DNA from: Spirochaetaceae bacterium
Lineage (GTDB): Bacteria > Spirochaetota > Spirochaetia > SZUA-6 > Bin103
DNA: 33,860 nucleotides
NCBI GenBank assembly: GCA_026710565.1
Contig: JAPOQV010000050.1
Span: forward strand, 1-33,860
Reading direction: 5' to 3'
In this document: positions 25,188-32,297 of the stretch, piece after piece
How positions within the stretch are numbered: the stretch's first letter is position 1
How the letters are laid out: each line of letters starts with the position of its first letter
Program-made: the position numbers and the translations under genes
The notes under the pieces: model-generated
Database searches by the model: none
What the model saw: only the letters and a program-made list of their open reading frames with translations
What the model was told of the DNA's origin: nothing

Positions 25188-25838
25188 TCAGGTCTTGTAA
25201 CGGCGCTTACCCGACTCCGCCACGCCACGCGCGGGAGCGGGGACGGGAGGGCTGACGTGGCGGCGCGCCCGGCGCGATCTCGTCCAGCGCCGCGCCCACG
25301 CCAGCGCGACGCTCGCACCCACCGCCATCGCGGCTGCAAGCAGGTTGAACAGGATGTCCACAGGGTCGAAGACGCGGCTCGGCACAAAGATCTGGATGCA
25401 CTCGTCGAGCACGCCCAGCGCCGCCGTGGCCAGGACGGCGAGCAGGGGCAGCGCCGGGACGCGGCGCCCCTGGCCGGCGCGCTCGGCGAGCGCTTCGTAG
25501 ATGAAGACGCCGACAACGCCGTACTCGATGAGGTGTGAGCGCTCCTCCGGACCCACCATCCTGAGGAACACGAGCAGGTAGGCGGCCGTGACCCCCAGGG
25601 CGACGGTGATCTCCGCTCCGCCCGGCCGGGCCTTCAGGCCGTGCGCGACGACGGTCGCCCCCACCAGGGCCATGGCGAGGAGAAAGGAGACGAGGGGAAA
25701 GGAGGGGCCGAGCAGGCCGTGCTCGCGCAGCGCCCCGGCCAGCGTGCGCGCGAGGCCGAGGGGGGAGTAGATCGCCAGCACGACGGCCAGCGTCCACACC
25801 CACAGGCGGCGCTCACGAGCAGAGGAGAAGAGGGCCAT
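25188..25838 (-). CDS. VanZ-like family membrane protein
   Basis: 216 residues with about five hydrophobic helices. The VanZ family signature is ERSHLIEYGVVGVFIYEAL, followed by LDECIQIFVPSRVFDPVDIL and FNLLAAAMAVG (H-x-x-E-Y near the middle, D-E-x-x-Q and D-x-x-D-x-x-x-N near the end). The tail after the last helix is strongly basic (RRWTRSRRARRH). VanZ of Enterococcus raises teicoplanin resistance by an unknown mechanism, but most family members have no known function. It starts 37 bases after the propeller gene at 25876 on the same strand and may be the last gene of that operon. The ribosome binding site is weak. Its 3' end lies six bases from the convergent HNH gene. Confidence 0.88.
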   Translation of the reverse strand: MALFSSARERRLWVWTLAVVLAIYSPLGLARTLAGALREHGLLGPSFPLVSFLLAMALVGATVVAHGLKARPGGAEITVALGVTAAYLLVFLRMVGPEERSHLIEYGVVGVFIYEALAERAGQGRRVPALPLLAVLATAALGVLDECIQIFVPSRVFDPVDILFNLLAAAMAVGASVALAWARRWTRSRRARRHVSPPVPAPARGVAESGKRRYKT

Positions 25839-25875
25839 GGCAGGGGTTCTCGGCAGCCGCTTCCGCGGCGTCCGG

Positions 25876-27369
25876 TCAGCTCCCGAACTGGAACGCGTAC
25901 AGCTTCACGTCGCGCATCGCGAACCGCAGGCGGACCGGCTGGTCAGCGGCGCCGCTCACATCGCCCGATCTCCGATCGTCCGACCCCTGCCAGGTCACCT
26001 GCTTGGACACGCCGTTACCGAGCACGGCGTCGGCGGCGTCCATCTCGAAGCCCGGCAGCGGATGCCCTTCGCTGTCGAGCAGCTCGACCTTCAGCCAGCC
26101 GCCGGCTCCGGCGTCGCAGTTGACCACCAGCGTGCGGCCGGCGAAGCGGACCACGGGGGTGACGAGCTCGCCGCCGCCGTAGTCGGCGTCCGCGGAGATG
26201 AACCCGTCGCGCCGCAGCGTCGCCCGCCGCAGGTGGCAGAGCCTGCCCAGCTCGCGCTCGGTCGCCGGGTCCTTGCCCGGGTCGTGCCGGCGCTTCATGG
26301 CCGCATAGTAGAGCCACAGCTCGTCGCCCACCGGGATCAGCCACGGGTTGGCGAACAGCATGCCGCTTTCGGAGCTGCCGTCGAAGCCGTGGCGCAGGAA
26401 CGCCTTGCGGCCGCCGGCGCGGTTCCAGCGCATGCCGTCCCGGCTGGTCAGGAGCTGCACGTCCATGGTCGCCGGGAAGTCGTCCTCGCCCCAGTGGTAG
26501 TAGATCGACGGCAGCATCACGTACGCGTCGTCAGCCCACGGGTACGGCATGGCGCAGCTCGTGTAGATGTCGATGTTCGGCCGCGGATCGTCGCGCTGCC
26601 ACGGCACGGGGATGGCCAGGTCCTGCGCATCCGCCTGGAAGGTGATGGCGAGCGGCGACCACGTCCGGAAGTCCGGGGAGGTGATCCGCCCCACCGAGCG
26701 ATAGGAGCCCCGGCCGGACGCCTCTGCCGCCTCGTCGATGATCTGGGTGTCCCGGACGCGGACGTAGCCGACGTAGAGCCCCAGCCGCTCGTCCCAGAAC
26801 AGCATGTTCTGCGTGTCGCAGATCGCGTCCGGGGGGTTGGGCTGGTCGGGGTAGGGCTGCCAGTGGATGCCGTCCGGCGAGCGCATGGCCCACAGCCCCT
26901 GCGCGGCCCCGGCGGCGGTCTCGGCGTCGGTGGGCCGGAACTTGGTCCAGAACTTGTAGCGCTCCTCGGCCGGGGCGCGGTCGTCGCGGATCACGGTGGC
27001 CCCCTGCAGGCTCTGCCGCTCGTCGTGCGGGACCAGCAGGTTGTTGCGCGTCGAGCCGCGGAACGACACCAGTCCCAGCTCGGGCTTGCGCCAGTGGATG
27101 CCGTCGTCCGACTCCGCGTAGGCCAGGCGCCGGGCGCCTTCCTCCAGCCCGCCCTTCAGCAGCGCGTCGTACCACAGGCGGAACGTCCCGTCGGGCTCGC
27201 GCCACACCGTGTTGTAGGCGCCGATGCCCAACTCCTCCCACGGCTTGTCGGGGGTGAGCACCGGCTCCGCGTGCTGCACGGGAGGATTCATGGTCAGCGT
27301 GATCCCCGAGCACGACGCGATGAAGCGCTCGTCGATGAAGAGCTGCCGCCGGCTGCCGACGTCGATCAT
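25876..27369 (-). CDS. Propeller glycosidase-like protein, paralogue A
   Basis: 497 residues, starting at ATG 27369, which overlaps the stop of the upstream TIM-barrel gene (ATGA). The opening GSRRQLFIDERFIASCSG is followed by WEELGIGAYNTVWREP and AESDDGIHWRKPELG. Next come RGSTRNNL, SPDGIHWQPYPDQPNPPDAI and TSRDGMRWNRAGGRKAFLRH: repeating S-x-D-G-x-x-W turns of a five-bladed propeller. A C-terminal sandwich (about 400-497: FAGRTLVVNCDAGAGGWLKV to DVKLYAFQF) matches the paralogues. Most residues are identical to the protein at 29096, while 21826 is more distant. No signal peptide is present. Enzymatic activity is inferred from fold only. Its fixed pairing with a TIM-barrel gene suggests that both act on one substrate. 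Confidence 0.82.
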   Translation of the reverse strand: MIDVGSRRQLFIDERFIASCSGITLTMNPPVQHAEPVLTPDKPWEELGIGAYNTVWREPDGTFRLWYDALLKGGLEEGARRLAYAESDDGIHWRKPELGLVSFRGSTRNNLLVPHDERQSLQGATVIRDDRAPAEERYKFWTKFRPTDAETAAGAAQGLWAMRSPDGIHWQPYPDQPNPPDAICDTQNMLFWDERLGLYVGYVRVRDTQIIDEAAEASGRGSYRSVGRITSPDFRTWSPLAITFQADAQDLAIPVPWQRDDPRPNIDIYTSCAMPYPWADDAYVMLPSIYYHWGEDDFPATMDVQLLTSRDGMRWNRAGGRKAFLRHGFDGSSESGMLFANPWLIPVGDELWLYYAAMKRRHDPGKDPATERELGRLCHLRRATLRRDGFISADADYGGGELVTPVVRFAGRTLVVNCDAGAGGWLKVELLDSEGHPLPGFEMDAADAVLGNGVSKQVTWQGSDDRRSGDVSGAADQPVRLRFAMRDVKLYAFQFGS

Positions 27370-29060
27370 GCCGCGTCCCCGCAGGTGACGACGATCTCGC
27401 AGTCCAGCAGCGACGGCCACGGTCTGGGGGTCGAGGCTCCCTCCAGGATCAGCAGCACCGAGTTCTCGCCCTCCTGCAGCCCCGGATCATCGAACACCAG
27501 CCACTCGTCGCCGCGCGAGTTGGCGAGCGTGCGATCGGGCGTGAACGGGATCCGGCAGCCGTTGACCGCCAGGTGCATCCGCTCCGTCGACCCCTCGTGG
27601 TCGCCGAGCCGCAGGCGCAGCTCGACGCCGCGGATGCGGCCGGCCGCCAGCCCCTTGCGCAGGTCGTCCCGCACCGTGGTGGCGAGCGCGTGGCCGGCGC
27701 CGGCGCCGCGTCCGCGCAGGGCGAGCCGCCGCGGCAGGACCGGCCGGTGGTCGGCGGCCGGTCCCGGCTGCGGGGGACCGGCAAGGTAGTAGCAGCGGTC
27801 GCGCCGCGCGAGCGCGCCGGGGTCGCGCAACTCGGTGAGCACGTGCAGGTGGTCTTCGTTCAGGTCGTGGTAGTAGCCGGGGACCGGACCCGCGCGGTGG
27901 CTCCCGTAGTCGTAGTTGAACACCGCGATGCCCTGCGCGCCCTCCCGGTACCCGTTCAGGGCCGCGCCGCGCAGCACGGCGGGCGGGTTGCGCTCGTACC
28001 CCTCCTGTGGCGAGGCGCCGTAGGTGGCGCCGTCGAAGCCGCGGTAGATCAGCACCGGGCCGTCACCGGCCGCGGCGGCGGCCTCGGCTACGTCCGCACG
28101 GGTGATACAGTAGCCGGGCGAGGAGAGCACGACGATGTCGGCCAGCCCCTCGCGGATCCACTCCAGCGTGTCCAGGCCGACCAGCAGCGACTCGCCGATG
28201 CTGGTCGGCACCCTCACGATGAGCCGCAGCTCGCGCCCGCGCGCCGCGGAGTGGCGGCGGACGATCGCGCGTGCCTGCCGCACGAACCCGGTCATCGTGG
28301 GGATGTTCCGCACCGCCTCGCCGCCCTTGAAGAACGGCGGCGCCCGCGAGAAGTCGAGCTCCAGCCCGTCGAAGTCGTAGCGGGTCAGCGCCTCGTCCAT
28401 GATGCCCAGGAAGCGCTCCCGCACCTCGTCGCGCGCGTAGTCCCACAGCCAGCTATACGTCCACGGGATGCCGTGCACGTCCTCCGGCAGGTCCGGGCCG
28501 ATCAGCAGGTCGGGCCGCTCGATCTTCAGGCCTGAGCGTCCGTACCACATGCGGTCCTCGGAGTCCGTGTGGGCGTCGTTCATCCGCATCGATCCCACCA
28601 CGCCCATGCCGTGCGCGCGGGCGCCGTCGAGGTAGACCTGCAGCAGGTCGTGGCCGTCCTCGATGACCGAGACGATCGTGTTGTAGAGCTCCTGGTGAGC
28701 GTTGGTGGCTTGCGCGTTGACGGCCGGCCGGCCGTGGATGTGCACGCCGTCGCCCTCGCGGATCGGGTGGCCGTGGATGTCGGTCGGCCCCCCGTCCACG
28801 TTCCACTCGGTGACGTTGTCGCACCAGAGTTGGCCGTGCGGGCTGCCCCGCCACGACAGGTCGTCGTCGATGCCGATCAGCGCGCACAGCATGTCGACCC
28901 CCGCCGCGCGCAGCGGGCCGGCCAGGCGCGTGATGTCGGCCGGCTCGTGACGCTCCTGGTAGTTGTTGATCCAGTTGCCGTCGGTGTTGAAGAGCAGGCG
29001 AGGCGGCCATGCCGCCGGTTGCGATGCCGCCGATGGCGGCCCGGAGTCCCGTGCGGCCAT
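27366..29060 (-). CDS. TIM-barrel glycosidase-like protein, paralogue A
   Basis: 564 residues. Two ATGs are available. GGGAGG directly abuts the first (29066) but lies six bases before the second (29060), so 29060 is chosen. After a short low-complexity leader comes PPRLLFNTDGNWINNYQ, then ALIGIDDDLSWRGSPHGQLW, GSMRMNDAHTD, YDFDGLELDFSRAPPFF (E234 and D236 are candidate catalytic acids), RELRLIVRVPTSIG and IVVLSSPGYC: the strand-by-strand look of a (beta/alpha)8 hydrolase. A C-terminal sandwich (about 440-564) reads VELRLRLGDHEGSTERMHLA and IPFTPDRTLANSRGDEWLVF. No signal peptide is present. I do not recognise a named glycosidase family. It is strongly similar to 30580-32220 and distantly to 32298 onward. 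Confidence 0.78.
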   Translation of the reverse strand: MAARDSGPPSAASQPAAWPPRLLFNTDGNWINNYQERHEPADITRLAGPLRAAGVDMLCALIGIDDDLSWRGSPHGQLWCDNVTEWNVDGGPTDIHGHPIREGDGVHIHGRPAVNAQATNAHQELYNTIVSVIEDGHDLLQVYLDGARAHGMGVVGSMRMNDAHTDSEDRMWYGRSGLKIERPDLLIGPDLPEDVHGIPWTYSWLWDYARDEVRERFLGIMDEALTRYDFDGLELDFSRAPPFFKGGEAVRNIPTMTGFVRQARAIVRRHSAARGRELRLIVRVPTSIGESLLVGLDTLEWIREGLADIVVLSSPGYCITRADVAEAAAAAGDGPVLIYRGFDGATYGASPQEGYERNPPAVLRGAALNGYREGAQGIAVFNYDYGSHRAGPVPGYYHDLNEDHLHVLTELRDPGALARRDRCYYLAGPPQPGPAADHRPVLPRRLALRGRGAGAGHALATTVRDDLRKGLAAGRIRGVELRLRLGDHEGSTERMHLAVNGCRIPFTPDRTLANSRGDEWLVFDDPGLQEGENSVLLILEGASTPRPWPSLLDCEIVVTCGDAA

Positions 29061-29095
29061 CGTCATCCTCCCTGCTGCCGCTCCCGCGGAACGCG

Positions 29096-30583
29096 TCAGT
29101 CCCCGAACTGGAAGGCGTACAGCTTCACGTCGCGCATCACGAAGCGCAGGCGCACCGGCCGGCCGGCCGCGCCGCTCACGTCCTCCCGTCCCTGCCAGGT
29201 GACCGTCTTGGACACGCCGTTGCCCAGCACGGCGTCGGCAGCGTCCATCTCGAACCCCGCCAGCGGGTGCCCCTCGGAGTCGAGCAGCTCGACCTTCAGC
29301 CAGCCGCCGGCTCCCGCGTCGCAGTTGAGAGTGAGCGTGCGGCCGGAGAAGCGCACCGGCGGCGTGATCAGCTCGCCGCCGCCGTAGTCCGCGTCGGCTG
29401 AGATGAACCCGTCGCGCCGCAGCGAGGCGCGGAAGATGCCGGAGTGCTTGCCCAGCTTCCGCTCGTCCTCGCTCTCCACCGGGCCGCCGTGCAGCCGCTT
29501 CATGCCGGCGTAGTACACCCAGAGCTCGTCCGCGACCGGGACCAGCCACGGGTTGGCGTACAGCATGCCGCTGGTGTTGGTGCCGTCCAGTCCGCGGCGC
29601 AGGAACGGCTGGCGGCCGCCCGCGCGGCTCCAGCGCACGCCGTCCCGGCTGGTCAGGAGCTGCACGTCCATGGTCGCAGGGAAGTCGTTCTCGCCCCAGT
29701 GGTAGAAGGCCGACGGCAGCATCAGGTAGACGTCCTCGGCCCACGGGTACTTCATGGCGCAGTTGGTGTAGAAGTCGATGTTCGGGCGCGGATCGTCGCG
29801 CTGCCATGGCACCGGGATGCCCAGGTCCTGCGCGTCCGCCTCGAAGACGACCTCCAGCGGCGACCACTCGCGGAAGTCGGGAGAGGTGATCCGGCCGACG
29901 CACCGGTAGCTTCCCCGGCCGGCCGCCTCCGCCGCCTCGTCCACGATCTGGGTGTCCCGGACGCGGATGTAGCCGACGTAGAGCTGCAGCCGGTCGTCCC
30001 AGAACAGCATGTTCTGCACGTCGCACATGGCGTCGCGCGGGTTGGGCTGATCGGGATAGGTCTGCCAGTGGATGCCGTCCGGCGAGTGCATGGCCCACAG
30101 CCCCTGCAGCGCGCCGGCTTCGACCTCTTCGTCGGTGGGGCGGAACTTGGTCCACAGCTTGTAGCGCTCTTCGGCCGGCGCCCGGTCGTCGCGGAACACG
30201 GTGGCGCCCTGCATGCTCTGGCGCTCGATGTGGGGCGCGACGATGTTGTTGCGCGTCGATCCTCGGAAGGAGATCAGGCCAAGCTCCGGCTTCGTCCAGT
30301 AGATGCCGTCGTCCGATTCGGCATAGGCGAGGCGCCGGGCGCCCTCCGAGGGCAGGCCGGCCTTCATCCAGGCGTCGTACCACATGCGGAAGGCGCCGCC
30401 CGGTTCGCGCCACACGGTGTTGTAGGCGCCGATGCCCAGCTCCTCCCACGGCCGGTCGGCGACCACCACCGGCTCCGGGTGCTGGACCGGCGGGTTCATG
30501 GTCAGCGCCACGCCCTCGCTGGAGTCGATGAAGCGCCCGTCGATGAACAGTTGCCGCTGCGTACCGATGTCCAGCGTACTCAT
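29096..30583 (-). CDS. Propeller glycosidase-like protein, paralogue B
   Basis: 495 residues, starting at ATG 30583, overlapping the stop of the upstream TIM-barrel gene. It aligns end to end with paralogue A (25876) with almost no gaps. Identical blocks include LTMNPPVQH, PWEELGIGAYNTVWREP, ARRLAYAESDDGI, TMDVQLLTSRDG and FISADADYGGGEL. Differences cluster in short surface-like turns. For example, paralogue A has YYAAMKRRHDPGKDPATERE where this one has YYAGMKRLHGGPVESEDERK. The domain layout is the same: propeller then C-terminal sandwich, no signal peptide. It arose with its neighbour by tandem duplication. The stop is followed after 35 bases by TIM-barrel paralogue A, so all four genes probably share one transcript. 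Substrate is unknown. Confidence 0.82.
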   Translation of the reverse strand: MSTLDIGTQRQLFIDGRFIDSSEGVALTMNPPVQHPEPVVVADRPWEELGIGAYNTVWREPGGAFRMWYDAWMKAGLPSEGARRLAYAESDDGIYWTKPELGLISFRGSTRNNIVAPHIERQSMQGATVFRDDRAPAEERYKLWTKFRPTDEEVEAGALQGLWAMHSPDGIHWQTYPDQPNPRDAMCDVQNMLFWDDRLQLYVGYIRVRDTQIVDEAAEAAGRGSYRCVGRITSPDFREWSPLEVVFEADAQDLGIPVPWQRDDPRPNIDFYTNCAMKYPWAEDVYLMLPSAFYHWGENDFPATMDVQLLTSRDGVRWSRAGGRQPFLRRGLDGTNTSGMLYANPWLVPVADELWVYYAGMKRLHGGPVESEDERKLGKHSGIFRASLRRDGFISADADYGGGELITPPVRFSGRTLTLNCDAGAGGWLKVELLDSEGHPLAGFEMDAADAVLGNGVSKTVTWQGREDVSGAAGRPVRLRFVMRDVKLYAFQFGD

Positions 30584-32220
30584 GAGCACACCACCATCGC
30601 TTCCACACCCTGCAGCACCGGCCACGGCTTTGGCGTCGAAGCGCCGTCCAGGATCAGGAGCACGGCGTTGCTGCCGGCCCGCAGGCCGGGATCGTCGAAC
30701 ACCAGCCACTCGTCGCCGGCGCTGTTGGCGATGGTGCGGTCCGGGGCGAAGGGGATGCGCCGGCCGTTGACCGCGAGATGCAGGCGCTCCTTCGACGCCT
30801 CGTGGTCGGTGAGGCGCAGCCGCAGCTCCGTGCGCCGGACGCGGCCGTCGGCGCGCCCCGCCTCGAGGTCGTCGTCGATCGTCACGTGCAGGGCATGACC
30901 GTCGCCGGCGCCGCGCCCGCGCAGCGCCAACCTGCGCGGCAGGACCGGCCGGTGGTCGCCCCAGCCGGACGGCGCCACCGGGCCTCCCAGGTAGTAGCAG
31001 CGGTCGCGCCGCGCCAGCGCTTCCGGTTCGCGCAGGTCGCGGATCGTCTGCAGGTGATCGTCGGTCAGGTCGTGGTAGTCGCCGGGGACCGGTCCGGCCC
31101 GGTGGGTCCCGTAGTCGTAGTTGAACAGCGCGATGCCGGCGGCGCCGTCGCGGTAGCCGTTCAGACCCGCGCCGCGCAGGACCGCAGGGGCGTTGCGCTC
31201 GTAGCCCTCCTGCGGCGAGACCGCGTAGGTGCTGCCGTCGAAGCCGCGGTACACCGGCACCGCGCCGCCGGCCGCCTCGACCGCGGCGGCCACGTCCGCC
31301 CGGGTCACGCAGTAGCCGGGCGAGGAGATCACGAACGCGTCGGCCAGCCCCTCGCGGATCCACGCCAGCGTGTCGATGCCGATGGACAGCGATTCGCCGA
31401 TGCTGGTCGGGACGCGCACGACGAACCGCAGGTCGCGCCCGCGCCGCTCCGCATGGCGCCGTACGACGTCGCGTCCCTGCCGGACGAAGTCGGTCATGAC
31501 GGGGATGTTCTGCACGACCTGGCCGCCGCGGAAGTAGGGAGGCTGCCGGCAGAAGTCGAACTCCAGGCCGTCGAAGTCGTAGCGGGTCAGGGTCTCGTCC
31601 GCGATGCCCAGGAAGCGCTCCCGCACCTCGTCCTGGGCGTAGTCCCACATCCAACTGAACGTCCACTCGGCGCCGTGCCTGGCCTCGGGCATGGCCGAAC
31701 CGATCAGCAGGTCGGGGCGCTCCATCTTCAGGGTGGAGCGCCCGTACCACATGCGGTCCTCGGAATCGGTGTGGGCATCGTTCATCCGCATGGACGCGAA
31801 CACCGGCAGCCCGTGCTCGCGGGCGCCGTCGACGTAGATCTGCATCAGGTCGTGGCCGTCGTCGATCACGGCGGTGATCGTGTTGAACAGCTCCTCGTGG
31901 GCGTTGGTGGCCTTGCGGTTGGCGGTGGCGCGGCCGTGGATGTGCACGGCGCCGTCGGAAATCGGGTTGCCGTGGATGTCGGTGGGCACGCCGTCCACGT
32001 TCCACTCGGTGACGTTGTCGCACCAGAGCTGGCCGTGCGGGCTGCCTCGCCATGACAGGTCGTCGTCGATGCCGATGAGCACCGAGAGCAGGTCGACCCC
32101 GGCGCCGCGGAGCGGGCCGATCATCCGCGTGAGGTCGGACGGGTCGTGCCGCTCCGGGTAATTGTTCACCCAGTTGCCGTCCGAATTGAACATCAGGCGC
32201 GGCGGCCAGGAAGCAGACAT
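30580..32220 (-). CDS. TIM-barrel glycosidase-like protein, paralogue B
   Basis: 546 residues. ATG 32220 is preceded by GGAGGG at six bases; the in-frame extension upstream does not resemble the paralogues. It matches paralogue A along its length: PPRLMFNSDGNWVNNY, IGIDDDLSWRGSPHGQLW, SMRMNDAHTDSEDRMWYGRS, YDFDGLEFDFCRQPPYF, ISSPGYCVTRADV, GFDGSTYAVSPQEGYERN and FNYDYGTHRAGPVP. It lacks the 16-residue leader of paralogue A. The acidic pair in DGLEFDF is the candidate active site. It is the first gene of the - strand operon (TIM B, propeller B, TIM A, propeller A, VanZ-like) and diverges from TIM paralogue C across 77 bases. Confidence 0.8.
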   Translation of the reverse strand: MSASWPPRLMFNSDGNWVNNYPERHDPSDLTRMIGPLRGAGVDLLSVLIGIDDDLSWRGSPHGQLWCDNVTEWNVDGVPTDIHGNPISDGAVHIHGRATANRKATNAHEELFNTITAVIDDGHDLMQIYVDGAREHGLPVFASMRMNDAHTDSEDRMWYGRSTLKMERPDLLIGSAMPEARHGAEWTFSWMWDYAQDEVRERFLGIADETLTRYDFDGLEFDFCRQPPYFRGGQVVQNIPVMTDFVRQGRDVVRRHAERRGRDLRFVVRVPTSIGESLSIGIDTLAWIREGLADAFVISSPGYCVTRADVAAAVEAAGGAVPVYRGFDGSTYAVSPQEGYERNAPAVLRGAGLNGYRDGAAGIALFNYDYGTHRAGPVPGDYHDLTDDHLQTIRDLREPEALARRDRCYYLGGPVAPSGWGDHRPVLPRRLALRGRGAGDGHALHVTIDDDLEAGRADGRVRRTELRLRLTDHEASKERLHLAVNGRRIPFAPDRTIANSAGDEWLVFDDPGLRAGSNAVLLILDGASTPKPWPVLQGVEAMVVCS

Positions 32221-32297
32221 CGCTACCCTCCGGGGGTCGGTGTAGCATGATTCGTTCCCGCAAACCACCGGCAGGTCCCGTGACCAGGAGGGATACG
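32221..32297. promoter_or_regulatory. Divergent promoter region between TIM-barrel paralogues B and C
   Basis: These 77 bases hold the ribosome binding sites of both flanking genes (GGAGGG on each strand, six bases from each ATG). Promoters for both operons must overlap in the middle. No clear -35/-10 pair or strong dyad is visible. Both directions encode related enzymes, which suggests shared control. Confidence 0.4.

Larger units (their letters stand above)
25876..32220 (-). repeat. Tandem duplication of a TIM-barrel + propeller gene cassette
   Basis: Unit A (25876-29060, 3185 bases) and unit B (29096-32220, 3125 bases) each contain a TIM-barrel gene followed by a propeller gene with a four-base ATGA overlap, in the same order and orientation. 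They are separated by 35 bases. Proteins of the two units share long identical blocks over their whole lengths. The DNA also keeps many matching stretches, so this is a direct duplication followed by divergence. The long direct repeat could recombine. Confidence 0.9.

Noticed and set aside
27573..32055. Several long + strand open frames opposite the duplicated cassette
   Set aside because: Their translations are rich in Val, Arg, His and Gln with no domain pattern. They are antisense shadows of the well-supported - strand genes.
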